DNA of 38,490 nucleotides, taken from positions 1 to 38,490 of the IMG/VR virus record IMGVR_UViG_3300009593_000048. The stretch is one strand, 5' to 3'. The translations under genes and the position numbers were made by a program. Shown here piece by piece: positions 7,184-15,176 of the stretch. The DNA is from a virus. The notes below the pieces were generated by a model. It did no database searches and was not told the DNA's origin. It worked only from the letters and a program-made list of their open reading frames with translations. Numbering within the stretch: the first letter of the stretch is position 1; each line of letters opens with the position of its first letter.

Positions 7184-10100
7184 TGCCTGAGACAAAACTT
7201 CCTGCTATAAAGAACATCCCAGCTAAGACTGACCCTGAGCTAAAAGGAACGCTTGACTCTATGAAAGAGGCTTTAGAAGTAAGGCTAGGTCGTAGAGGGG
7301 ACCCAAAAGATAGAGCTATTACCCTTAGAGAGTTAATTGATAGTGGGCTAGCAAAAGGGGTAAAAACTAATATAGGAGGGGCTACTGGTACTGATTTTGT
7401 TCCTCCAGATGAGGAACCTCCTGGAGATTTATCTGTCCCACCTGCTCCTACCGGCCTAGAAGCAAGCGGTTCTTTTACACAAGTTATATTAGATTGGAAT
7501 ATCGCTTCCTACTCTAACCACGCATACACAGAAATATGGAGATCAGAAGCAAATGCCTTAGGTGGAGCTGTTCTACGTTCTACTACCAATGCTTTTGTGT
7601 ACACAGATGAAGTAGGGTACGGCAAGACTTATTATTATTGGGTAAAGTTTGTAAGTACATCAAACGTAGAAGGCCCTTTTAATGCTACAGAAGGGACTGA
7701 CGCTACTACTGCTGTTGATGTAGGGGCTGTTATGACTTCTTTATCAGAAGAACTTAAACAGTTACCAGGGTTTAATACTCTTACTTCTGATTTGAATGTT
7801 ACGTTAGGTTCTACTACGGCAACATTACAGGCTACGTTAGAATCTATTAATACTTCTGCTGCAACTGCTAATACTAATGTAGCTTCTTTAACTACGAATA
7901 CACCTAGAGTTCTAAGGGCGACATCTTCACCTACACAAAGATCTGATGGTACGAGTTTACAAGCAGGCGATATATGGATGGACACCGACAACGGTAACGA
8001 GATATTTGTGTACACGGGTAGTACCTGGGCAGCAAGCACGGCCGGGTCCACAAGTTCATCTGATACCACTTTACAAACACAGATTACAGCTAATGGGAAC
8101 TCTATATCACAGAACGCATCTGATTTACTTCTTGTTGCAGGCGTAAGTGACCGAGGGGATATATCAAGTTCTGTAAATATTACAACTTTAAATTCTTCTA
8201 TAACGAATGGAACTACAGGTTTAGCTGCAAATGCTAGTGCTATAGGGGCGCTTACAACTAGAGTTACTTCTGCAGAAGGCACTATAACCAGTCAATCAGG
8301 CAGTATCACAGCTCTTAATAACATTTTAAATGGGTATAGTGGTACTAATGCAGTTGCAAACGCTGTCAGTGGGTTACAGACTCAAATAACCAATAATGAT
8401 ACTGATATAGCGGCTAAAGCAAGTGCCGCAGATGTTACTGCTTTGACTACGACAGTAGGAACTAAAGTTAAAACTTTTGTAGCAACCTCTGCCCCTACAG
8501 CTACAGCTATAGGGGACCTATGGATAGATTCAGATGACAACAACAAATTATATAGGGCTTCTGCTACTGGTTCTTCTAACTGGGTTGCAGTTAACGATAC
8601 TTCTGGTATAACTGTATTTGCACAAACAGCTGAACCTACTGGTGTAAATGCCGGCGACCTTTGGTTTGATACAGATGATAACAATAAACAGTATCGTTAT
8701 AGTGGAAGTGCTTGGGTGGCTGTTGATGATTCCCGTATTACTAGTAATGCAACTGCTGTTTCTAATTTATCTACTGCAGTAGGTTTAAGTGGTTCTAGCT
8801 CTACTAAGATAACAACTTTAGAAAATGCTTTAAGTGGGTACACTGGTAGTGGTGCGGTATCTAGCGCTTTATCTGCCCTCACTTCATCGGTTACTGGGAA
8901 TGACAACGATATAACAGCTATTAATAGTTCTATAACTTCCTTAACTTCCACAGTAAATGCAAAAACTCAAACTTTTGTAGCAACTTCTGCCCCTACAGCT
9001 ATTTCAGTAGGGGATATTTGGATAGATTCTGATGATGGGAATAAGATGTACCGTGCTTCGGCTACAGGAGCTTCTAATTGGGTTGCAGTAAATGATACTT
9101 CTGGTATCGCTGTATACGCCCAAACCGCGGAACCGACAGGTACGAACACCGGGGACTTATGGTTTGATACAGACGATAGCAATAAACAATATAGATATAA
9201 TGGATCTGCTTGGGTAGCTGTAGTAGACACTAGAGTTGCTTCTAATGCTTCTGCTATAAGCAATTTAACGACTGCAGTAGGTTTAAGTGGTTCTAGTTCT
9301 ACTAAGATAACGGCATTAGAAAATACTGTTAACCATGGTACTACTGGTGTGGCAGCTTCAGCAACTGCTATTAACAATCTTACTACTGAAGTTAATGCTA
9401 TACCTGTTCAATTCTACCAAGCTACCGCTCCTTCTAGTGGGCATGTAACAGGCGACTACTGGATTGATTCTGATGATGACCAACTATACAGATATAATGG
9501 CAGTGCTTGGGAGTCGATACGAGACAACCTTGTAACTTCTAGTGCTAGTGCTATCTCTAGTTTACAAACAGATGTAGCAGGTAATACTGCGAACATTGCT
9601 TCAAACGCAACTGCTATATCAACTGAAACTACAGCACGAACTAATGCAATTAATCAGGTTTCTGCTACTGCAGCTAGTAAAAACCAAACTTTCATACAAA
9701 CTAGTGCCCCCACTGCTATAACTGTAGGGGACCTATGGATAGACTCTGACGATAGCAATAAGCTCTATAGGGCAACTGCAACTGGCACTTCTAATTGGGT
9801 AGCGGTCGGAGATACTTCTAATGATAGCAAAGCCACTATATTTACTCAGTCTAGTGTACCTACCTCTATATCTAGTGGAGACCTTTGGATAGACACAGAT
9901 AATAATGACAAAGTCTATAGGGCGAATGGGGCAGGAGCCAATTCTATTGTTACCAGTGGTAATGGTTGGTACGCCGTTGGTATAGCTACGGAAGCAAGTG
10001 TAACAACAGTATCAAGTGCTGTAGCTGATATTAATGGGAACGCCGCCTCCTCGTACGTACTTCAGGTAGCAGCGAATGGATCCGTAGCGGGCATGGTCAT

Positions 10101-10926
10101 AGAAGCTAATGCCTCGGACGGAGGTACAGCGTCCGCGGTTCAGTTCGTAGCAGACAAATTTGCTATATGGAATGATGTAAGCGCATCTACTTCACCTTTT
10201 ACAGTTAGTGGTGGTGTGGTGTATATAAAGGATGCCATGATTCAAAATGGTGCTATTACTTCTGCAAAAATTGGCTCTGCAGCTATTGAGACAGCTAAGA
10301 TAGATAATGCTGCAATAACCACAGCTAAAATAGCAGATGCTAATATTACTACAGCTAAAATTGGTGATGCGCAAATAACAAACGCTAAGATAAACGACTT
10401 AAATGCAGATAAAATAACAGCAGGACTAATCAACTCAGCTAGGATTAATGTAGATACCCTCGCAGTAAAATCTTTTGATAATGTTAGTTCTACGATAGTC
10501 AGTCACCTAGGTGCTGGTACTAAAGTACCATTAAGTGTAGAAGCTAGTGCGCAATCTTGGTCAGGGACATACCCAGGCAGTACCATTGTTTCTTCAGAGA
10601 CAAGTTCGGTTGTTAACTTCGGTTGCACTACAACTAATGTTAGGAACAATGCTAAGTATAGAGTTATATATTCTGCAGTACTTGGGAATGTAAGGAAGGG
10701 GACTATACAATATAGCTATGATCAGAGCACTTGGGTCAGCCTTAGTCCTACAGTTAATGCAAACGCGGGTACGTATAGGACTTACGTGTTTGTTTGGGAC
10801 GGACAGATAACAGGTTTAGGCAGTACACAAAGCACAGTTTATTGGAGAATCAATTGGAATGTAACTGGAGGACAAGTTAATAGTACTTACGCAGCTTTAT
10901 ACGTAACACTAGATAATACACAATAA
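7183..10926 (+). CDS. Large tail tip/fibre protein with FN3 domain and eight repeated GDLW modules
   Basis: 1247 residues, the largest gene here. Residues about 85-165 form a fibronectin type III domain (PPAPTGLEASGSF, YYYWVKFVS). Then come eight modules of the form SAPT..GDLWIDSDDNNKLYR...WVAV, separated by helical, coiled-coil-like linkers rich in Ala, Thr and Asn. Near residue 950 a segment (VLQVAANGSVAGMVIEAN) resembles the C-terminal part of lambda J-like tip proteins. It is followed by heptad-like ITTAKIADAN repeats and a beta-rich end, probably receptor-binding. The small chaperone-like gene follows directly. Two module pairs are recent DNA duplications (see repeat). Confidence 0.8.
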   Translation: MPETKLPAIKNIPAKTDPELKGTLDSMKEALEVRLGRRGDPKDRAITLRELIDSGLAKGVKTNIGGATGTDFVPPDEEPPGDLSVPPAPTGLEASGSFTQVILDWNIASYSNHAYTEIWRSEANALGGAVLRSTTNAFVYTDEVGYGKTYYYWVKFVSTSNVEGPFNATEGTDATTAVDVGAVMTSLSEELKQLPGFNTLTSDLNVTLGSTTATLQATLESINTSAATANTNVASLTTNTPRVLRATSSPTQRSDGTSLQAGDIWMDTDNGNEIFVYTGSTWAASTAGSTSSSDTTLQTQITANGNSISQNASDLLLVAGVSDRGDISSSVNITTLNSSITNGTTGLAANASAIGALTTRVTSAEGTITSQSGSITALNNILNGYSGTNAVANAVSGLQTQITNNDTDIAAKASAADVTALTTTVGTKVKTFVATSAPTATAIGDLWIDSDDNNKLYRASATGSSNWVAVNDTSGITVFAQTAEPTGVNAGDLWFDTDDNNKQYRYSGSAWVAVDDSRITSNATAVSNLSTAVGLSGSSSTKITTLENALSGYTGSGAVSSALSALTSSVTGNDNDITAINSSITSLTSTVNAKTQTFVATSAPTAISVGDIWIDSDDGNKMYRASATGASNWVAVNDTSGIAVYAQTAEPTGTNTGDLWFDTDDSNKQYRYNGSAWVAVVDTRVASNASAISNLTTAVGLSGSSSTKITALENTVNHGTTGVAASATAINNLTTEVNAIPVQFYQATAPSSGHVTGDYWIDSDDDQLYRYNGSAWESIRDNLVTSSASAISSLQTDVAGNTANIASNATAISTETTARTNAINQVSATAASKNQTFIQTSAPTAITVGDLWIDSDDSNKLYRATATGTSNWVAVGDTSNDSKATIFTQSSVPTSISSGDLWIDTDNNDKVYRANGAGANSIVTSGNGWYAVGIATEASVTTVSSAVADINGNAASSYVLQVAANGSVAGMVIEANASDGGTASAVQFVADKFAIWNDVSASTSPFTVSGGVVYIKDAMIQNGAITSAKIGSAAIETAKIDNAAITTAKIADANITTAKIGDAQITNAKINDLNADKITAGLINSARINVDTLAVKSFDNVSSTIVSHLGAGTKVPLSVEASAQSWSGTYPGSTIVSSETSSVVNFGCTTTNVRNNAKYRVIYSAVLGNVRKGTIQYSYDQSTWVSLSPTVNANAGTYRTYVFVWDGQITGLGSTQSTVYWRINWNVTGGQVNSTYAALYVTLDNTQ
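8473..9330 (+). repeat. Imperfect 498-bp tandem duplication inside the tail-fibre gene
   Basis: ACTTTTGTAGCAAC occurs at 8473 and 8971, and AGGTTTAAGTGGTTCTAG at 8781 and 9279, both exactly 498 bases (166 codons) apart. The copies run in the same frame, contain modules 2-3 and 4-5 of the GDLW series, and fade out near 9330. A related but more diverged copy starts near 9688. This suggests fibre-length change by unequal recombination. Confidence 0.8.
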
Positions 10927-11279
10927 TGCACTATACAATCTATACAACATCGTCCGGAGAAGTAATAAGTACAGGTTCTTCCAATATTACTGATATTGCA
11001 GATGTATATGTGGCAAGTGGACAAACTGCAGTAGAAGGAACTTATCCCCCTGGGCAATATAAATTTGTAAGTGGCAAAGCAACAGCAATAGCTGAAGCTC
11101 CTTTAGACTATATACGTGCACAGCGTACTCTATTATTATCCGAATGTGATTGGACACAAGGGTCTGATTCCCCTTTATCTGGCTCAAAGAAAACAGAGTG
11201 GGCTACCTATAGACAGGCGCTAAGAGACCTTCCCGCCTCTACTGACGACCCTATTGTATTCCCAACTCCTCCAGAATAA
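10926..11279 (+). CDS. Tail fibre assembly chaperone-like protein (Phage_tail_APC type)
   Basis: 117 residues. The C-terminal third, RTLLLSECDWTQGSD followed by KKTEWATYRQALRDLPA, is the well-known motif of phage tail-assembly chaperones (Phage_tail_APC). The N-terminal half is a short beta region that may be particle-associated. It starts one base inside the stop of the fibre gene (TAATG), which fits a chaperone or cap for that fibre. Confidence 0.8.
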   Translation: MHYTIYTTSSGEVISTGSSNITDIADVYVASGQTAVEGTYPPGQYKFVSGKATAIAEAPLDYIRAQRTLLLSECDWTQGSDSPLSGSKKTEWATYRQALRDLPASTDDPIVFPTPPE

Positions 11280-11293
11280 GGTACTATAAGACT

Positions 11294-11461
11294 ATGAAAC
11301 GACGACCATTAAAAGCAAAACTTAGTAAAAGACAAGAAGCTTCTATTAACAAGTTTGAGAAACACCATGGAGCGGCTAGCGCAAAGTACTTAAAGCGTAT
11401 GATGATGCTCGGCCACCCAACAAGATCCTCTAAGAAGAAAGCAAAAGGAATAAACAAGTAA
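11294..11461 (+). CDS. Small, strongly basic protein
   Basis: 55 residues, about a third of them Lys or Arg, starting MKRRPLKAKLSKRQEAS and ending KKKAKGINK. HHGAASAKYLKRMMMLGHP in the middle is probably helical. No family is recognised; the charge suggests nucleic-acid or virion binding. It is shorter than usual ORF cutoffs. TATAAG sits just 4 bases before the ATG and no Shine-Dalgarno is visible. The upstream gap is only 14 nt. Confidence 0.6.
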   Translation: MKRRPLKAKLSKRQEASINKFEKHHGAASAKYLKRMMMLGHPTRSSKKKAKGINK

Positions 11462-11476
11462 TGTACTAAACCACGT

Positions 11477-11716
11477 ATGGATAAAATAATAAATGGAGTT
11501 AAAAGTTTTATACAGTGGGTCCTGGACTTCTTTAAAACACGCTACAAAGTAACTGTGTCCTTTAATAAAGAGTGGGGGGATGCAGACGACAAAAGCTACA
11601 TAACCAAAAAACTACTCGTACAAAAAGAAAATCACCTTAAATTTCGTACCGAAGAAGGTAAAGTTATAGAATATCGTAGCGCTGCGGGTTTAAATTACAT
11701 AATAGAGGATTGCTAA
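11477..11716 (+). CDS. Small phage protein with N-terminal amphipathic/hydrophobic segment
   Basis: 79 residues starting MDKIINGVKSFIQWVLDFF, a hydrophobic or amphipathic helix that may touch the membrane, then a polar beta-like part. No family is recognised. Its stop overlaps the i-spanin start (TAATG), so it belongs to the lysis-associated gene row. Confidence 0.6.
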   Translation: MDKIINGVKSFIQWVLDFFKTRYKVTVSFNKEWGDADDKSYITKKLLVQKENHLKFRTEEGKVIEYRSAAGLNYIIEDC

Positions 11717-12111
11717 TGCAACAGTTACTAATAGGGATAATACTAGTATTAGGGCTCAGTTCCTACTGGCTCTATAATGAGAACAGCACACTAAAGGCCA
11801 ATAACATAGCATTAGAAGGGGCAGTAGAAACTCAAAAAGAAACTATATCCAGCCTTCAAAATGATTTTGCCCTACAGACAGAAGGGTTATTATCTATTCA
11901 ATCCCGTAACCAAGAGATAGAAGCAGAGATGTCAAGGTACCTTGACATATTTAAACGCCATAATTTAACTAAATTAGCAGCAGCTAAGCCTGGTTTAATT
12001 GAACCAAGAGTAAATAAAGGAACGAAAGATGTATTTGATAGCATTGAAGAAGACAGTCGTAGTATCGACAATCTTGATGATGGTTTGCAGTTGCAGCCTG
12101 ATACCAAGTAA
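11716..12111 (+). CDS. Rz: Inner-membrane spanin subunit (Rz-like)
   Basis: 131 residues with the i-spanin layout: a short N-terminus, one membrane helix (QLLIGIILVLGLSSYWLY), then a periplasmic coiled coil (ENSTLKANNIALEG through about residue 90). Spanins fuse inner and outer membranes in the last step of Gram-negative lysis. An AGAGG lies 7 bases before ATG 11716; a TTG at 11710 would add only two residues. The o-spanin gene begins inside its 3' end in another frame, the classic Rz/Rz1 arrangement, which supports both calls. Confidence 0.85.
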   Translation: MQQLLIGIILVLGLSSYWLYNENSTLKANNIALEGAVETQKETISSLQNDFALQTEGLLSIQSRNQEIEAEMSRYLDIFKRHNLTKLAAAKPGLIEPRVNKGTKDVFDSIEEDSRSIDNLDDGLQLQPDTK

Positions 12112-12400
12112 ACAGATAGAAGTTGTAGCTAAACCTATAGATAGGGTTATAGCTCAGCCTATTATGCCCCGAGAAATAGATTTAAAAGACCCCTATTGGT
12201 ATGTAGTAAGTGATAAAAATATAGACGAGTTCTTAGCTAGGGTGGAAAAAGACCAAGGTCAAGTAGTATTTGTAGCTATGTCTGTGCCTGATTACGAGCT
12301 TATGGCATATAACATGCAAGAGCTAAAACGTTATATTAACGAGCTTAAAGAGGTAGTGGTCTACTACAGAAAGGTAACAATTGACAAACCAGAGGAATAA
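12029..12400 (+). CDS. Rz1: Outer-membrane spanin lipoprotein (Rz1-like)
   Basis: 123 residues. The N-terminus has Lys residues, a hydrophobic stretch (VVVSTILMM) and VCSC, a lipobox-like site (V-C-S before C24) that would give an outer-membrane lipoprotein. The mature part contains DPYWYVVSDKNIDEFLARV and a C-terminal helix typical of podophage Rz1-like proteins. It starts 82 nt before the end of Rz in a different frame, with AAAGGA just upstream. It is longer than lambda Rz1. Confidence 0.82.
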   Translation: MYLIALKKTVVVSTILMMVCSCSLIPSKQIEVVAKPIDRVIAQPIMPREIDLKDPYWYVVSDKNIDEFLARVEKDQGQVVFVAMSVPDYELMAYNMQELKRYINELKEVVVYYRKVTIDKPEE

Positions 12401-12438
12401 TCTGCTAGAATTAAGGTTCTAAACTAATAGGAGAGAAA

Positions 12439-12597
12439 ATGATATTAGATATAATAATGTGGGTAACGGCTATAGTAACTATTTCTAGTTTAATAGCAGC
12501 GAGTACACCAACACCAAAAGATGATGTTTGGATTGGTAAGTTATACAAACTTATTGATATGTTGGCTTTAAACATAGGGAAAGCAAAGGAGAAATAA
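12439..12597 (+). CDS. Small conserved phage membrane protein (holin-like)
   Basis: 52 residues, below usual ORF cutoffs. One membrane helix (IIMWVTAIVTISSLIAA) is followed by STPTPKDDVWIGKLY and MLALNIGKAKEK, a sequence often seen in small proteins beside phage lysis genes. Shine-Dalgarno AGGAGAG precedes the ATG. The stop is directly followed by the next ATG. Function unknown; a holin accessory role is possible. Confidence 0.75.
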   Translation: MILDIIMWVTAIVTISSLIAASTPTPKDDVWIGKLYKLIDMLALNIGKAKEK

Positions 12598-12978
12598 ATG
12601 GCTAAGAAAGCACCAGATGCTTTTGTTTACCACGGGACCTTGGAGCGGATTGTTGATGGGGACACCTTTGACTGTTCGCTCGACCTAGGATTCGACGTTA
12701 AACTACACAAGCAAAGAGTACGGTTAGCGGGAATAGATACCCCAGAATCAAGAACACGAGATCTAGCAGAAAAGAAACTAGGCTTGGCCGCAAAGGCAAG
12801 GCTAAAAGAACTCTGCGTAGGTAAAATAAAAATAAAGTCTCTTGGAAAGGGCAAGTACGGCAGGATCCTGGGTATACCATACACAGAAGACGGCAAAGAT
12901 ATTTGTCAGATGTTGATAAAAGAAGGTCATGCAGTGGAGTACCACGGTGGGACTAAAACCAAATGGGGTGATTACTAA
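12598..12978 (+). CDS. Staphylococcal nuclease (thermonuclease) family protein
   Basis: 126 residues. Key SNase residues are visible: D22 (VDGDTF), R42, D47-T48-P49-E50 (GIDTPES) and R89 (GKYGRILG), matching D21, R35, D40-T41, E43 and R87 of the Staphylococcus enzyme. The family cuts DNA and RNA with Ca2+. There is no signal peptide, so it should act in the host cytoplasm, perhaps in host DNA breakdown or genome processing. It overlaps the holin gene by one base. Confidence 0.9.
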   Translation: MAKKAPDAFVYHGTLERIVDGDTFDCSLDLGFDVKLHKQRVRLAGIDTPESRTRDLAEKKLGLAAKARLKELCVGKIKIKSLGKGKYGRILGIPYTEDGKDICQMLIKEGHAVEYHGGTKTKWGDY

Positions 12979-13349
12979 TGAACGAAGAAAAATTTAGCGG
13001 AGATATGAGTCGTAATGAGGTTGAGATAGACCTTAATAAATTTATGGCAATGGTTTCCGAGATTGGCGAACTTAAACAAAAGATCATGGAACTAGAAAAT
13101 GAAAAGGAACCTGATAATCCTTGGCAAAGTTGGATATGGTTCTCAAACATGATTGATGCTTGGAGAATCTTCCCAAGAATGTTTTTAACAGTTTACATAG
13201 TGCTTCTCTATAAATGTACTATATGGTTTATGAACCTACCAGCACCAACATTTGAACAATCAGGGTTGATTTCAATAGTAGTTGGAGCAGGCGCAGCTTG
13301 GTTTGGACTATATGCAGGAACAGCTAAAGATAAAATAAATAGCAAATAA
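12978..13349 (+). CDS. Putative holin (two membrane segments)
   Basis: 123 residues: a charged, helical N-terminal half, then two hydrophobic helices (MFLTVYIVLLYKCTIWFM and LISIVVGAGAAWFGLYAG) and a basic tail. The AWRIFPR ... EQSGLISIVVGAGAAWFGLY pattern is common in holins of marine podophages. Holins open the inner membrane to let the GH24 endolysin out. It is joined to its neighbours by one-base overlaps. Confidence 0.72.
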   Translation: MNEEKFSGDMSRNEVEIDLNKFMAMVSEIGELKQKIMELENEKEPDNPWQSWIWFSNMIDAWRIFPRMFLTVYIVLLYKCTIWFMNLPAPTFEQSGLISIVVGAGAAWFGLYAGTAKDKINSK

Positions 13350-13642
13350 TGGAAGCTTTTGACCTTATAGAGAAGGTCGGATTGCCTATAGCTTCTGGTC
13401 TTATAATGGGGTATTTCATATTCCTTATAATGCAACAGCTAATGAAAGGTCTTGTTAATAAGATCAAGACCGTAGAAGGCATTACCAAAATGCTCATTAC
13501 CAGAGCATCAATAATGAATAACGACATCATACGCATAGACACGAGTGTGTCCTCTGCGCTTAACTTAAAACCGGATCTAGGAAGGATTGCGCGGGCAGAA
13601 AACTTTGTAGAAGACGGGAAGATAGATGCAAGACGCGACTAA
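13349..13642 (+). CDS. Small membrane protein, paralogue A
   Basis: 97 residues: an N-terminal LIEKVGLPIASGLIMGYF with one membrane helix, then a helical cytoplasmic part (TRASIMNNDIIRID). It shares the pattern LIEK.G......GLGYF....(I/M)...IIR.D with the next gene, so the two look like an old tandem duplication. One-base overlaps on both sides (TAATG). A lysis or membrane-anchoring role is possible. Confidence 0.7.
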   Translation: MEAFDLIEKVGLPIASGLIMGYFIFLIMQQLMKGLVNKIKTVEGITKMLITRASIMNNDIIRIDTSVSSALNLKPDLGRIARAENFVEDGKIDARRD

Positions 13643-13905
13643 TGGATATAGTAGGCTTAATAGAGAAGTTCGGATTTACAACAGTTATGGTCGTAGGCCT
13701 GGGGTACTTTGTATATTACGTATGGATCACAATAACTAAAACCATTGATCCAGCAGTAGCTGAGATGCAGAAAACAATTATCCGACTGACCGACCAACTT
13801 CGCCTATTAGACCAAGATATGATACGATTACAAGAGAAACTTAATACTGTATTGGAGTTACAAGAACAAGAACATGGTAAAAAAGAAAAGAGGAAGGCCA
13901 AGTAA
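13642..13905 (+). CDS. Small membrane protein, paralogue B
   Basis: 87 residues: MDIVGLIEKFGF, a membrane helix (TTVMVVGLGYFVYYVW), then a coiled-coil-like segment (LTDQLRLLDQDMIRLQEKL) and a basic tail GKKEKRKAK. It parallels the previous gene in length and layout. Its last 32 nt are shared in another frame with the start of csgF, which ties the curli cassette to this operon. Confidence 0.7.
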   Translation: MDIVGLIEKFGFTTVMVVGLGYFVYYVWITITKTIDPAVAEMQKTIIRLTDQLRLLDQDMIRLQEKLNTVLELQEQEHGKKEKRKAK

Positions 13906-14410
13906 GGCCGAGATTGCACTAAGAAAACGAGAAGAAGAGAAGCAAAAGATCATAGAATGGGCTTTCTATATTGGGATCATTCTCTTTTTAGGGGTGATTG
14001 TACAAAATGCCCGGGCCGATGAAATGGTGCATAAGTTTAAAAGCCCTAGTTTTAGCGGAGTAGGGATCTCTTCTCATTACCTAACAATCGAAAACCAAGA
14101 GTTTAATAGAAAAGAAGCGAACAAAGCTGAACTAAAAGCATATAAGGAACAGCTAAAACGGGACGCCGAAAACACAACGCTGGCCAGATTCATAAGAAAC
14201 CTTGAATCTAGAATATATGCACAGCTATCAAGGCAGCTAGTAGATGCTTTATTTGGGGATAACCCAAGTACAAGCGGTATATTAGAACTCATGGGTAACA
14301 CTATCGAGTACTCTGTAAGTGAAGACGGCACAATGATAACTTTAAAAATTACAGATGCAGATGGCAATGTTACCGAAATTACGGTTCCTATCGGTTCTTT
14401 TACTTTCTAG
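13874..14410 (+). CDS. csgF: CsgF-like curli assembly protein with a basic N-terminal extension
   Basis: 178 residues. CsgF sits at the cell surface on the CsgG pore and couples curlin secretion to fibre nucleation. After the signal/membrane segment (residues about 26-43, possible cleavage at NARA/DE, 48/49) comes HKFKSPSFSG, like the FxFxNPxFGG start of mature CsgF, whose N-terminus plugs into CsgG. The rest fits too: a helical region, LSRQLVDALFGDN, and IEYSVSEDG ... TLKITDADGNVTEI. Unusual: 25 residues before the signal include KKRGRPSKAE, an AT-hook-like basic stretch. It overlaps csgG by 56 nt. Confidence 0.85.
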   Translation: MVKKKRGRPSKAEIALRKREEEKQKIIEWAFYIGIILFLGVIVQNARADEMVHKFKSPSFSGVGISSHYLTIENQEFNRKEANKAELKAYKEQLKRDAENTTLARFIRNLESRIYAQLSRQLVDALFGDNPSTSGILELMGNTIEYSVSEDGTMITLKITDADGNVTEITVPIGSFTF

Positions 14411-15176
14411 TTGCGCTTCATTATTACTTGAAGACCCTATAGAAAATACAGTACCTCCGGTAAGAACTATTGAAAAAGCAAGTGTTGATGAGTTAGTTGT
14501 AACTGACTTATTAAATTGCCGTGCGCCTAAAAGAAAACCAACAGTCGCTGTGTACGCAACAGGTTTTATGGACCAAACGGGCCAGAGACTAAGCAATTCT
14601 TCTTATGCTAGTTTTTCTACAGCCATAACCCAACAACCAAGTGCCTTCCTATTAAAAGCACTAAAAGACGCATGTAAGAATAGTGGCGGTTTCTTTATCG
14701 TAGTAGAACGAGCGGGTATAGATAACCTTACAAAAGAAAGACAAATTATACGTAGTGGGAGAGAGGTAGATGGAAATAGTAGCCCATTAAATACATTACT
14801 GTTTGCAGGTTTATTAATAGAGGGTGCTGTTGTGTCGTATGAAGCGAACGAAACTAGCGGTGGCGCAGGGGCTCGTTATCTAGGCATTGGTATCTCTAAG
14901 GCCTATAGAACTGACACTTTAACGATTCAATTGCGTGTAGTATCAGTAAACAACGGAAGGATACTACTTGAGAAACTAGTCACGAAGACCATTCTTAGTG
15001 TATCATTAACAGATGACGTGTTTCGTTTTATTGAAATGGGTACTGAACTCGTGGAAATAGAAAGTGGCATAGTGCGGAATGAGTCTGGAGGGCTTGCTTT
15101 GCGTTCTGCTATAGAAACCGGTCTATTAGAAATAATCAAGGAGGGTGATGAAGCTGGATATTGGAGTTTTAAATGA
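14355..15176 (+). CDS. csgG: CsgG-like outer-membrane secretion pore lipoprotein
   Basis: 273 residues. CsgG forms a nonameric outer-membrane channel for curlin subunits. It has a lipoprotein signal ending LLLSSC (C20). The body aligns with E. coli CsgG: TVAVYATGFMDQTGQ, FSTAITQQPSAFLLKALKD, ERAGIDNLTKERQIIR, GGAGARYLGIG, TLTIQLRVVSVNNGRIL, FRFIEMGTELVE and LRSAIETGLLEII. In the constriction loop F87 matches Phe56, but the Tyr51 and Asn55 positions appear to be Ser. ATG 14355, 14361 or 14367 could all start it. It ends in an ATGA overlap with the curlin-like gene. No CsgE-like gene is seen. Confidence 0.9.
   Translation: MQMAMLPKLRFLSVLLLSSCASLLLEDPIENTVPPVRTIEKASVDELVVTDLLNCRAPKRKPTVAVYATGFMDQTGQRLSNSSYASFSTAITQQPSAFLLKALKDACKNSGGFFIVVERAGIDNLTKERQIIRSGREVDGNSSPLNTLLFAGLLIEGAVVSYEANETSGGAGARYLGIGISKAYRTDTLTIQLRVVSVNNGRILLEKLVTKTILSVSLTDDVFRFIEMGTELVEIESGIVRNESGGLALRSAIETGLLEIIKEGDEAGYWSFK

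Noticed and set aside
7635-9377. Long minus ORFs under the tail-fibre gene
   Set aside because: They are hydrophobic shadows of the Thr/Ala/Ser-rich repeats on the + strand and have no independent signals.
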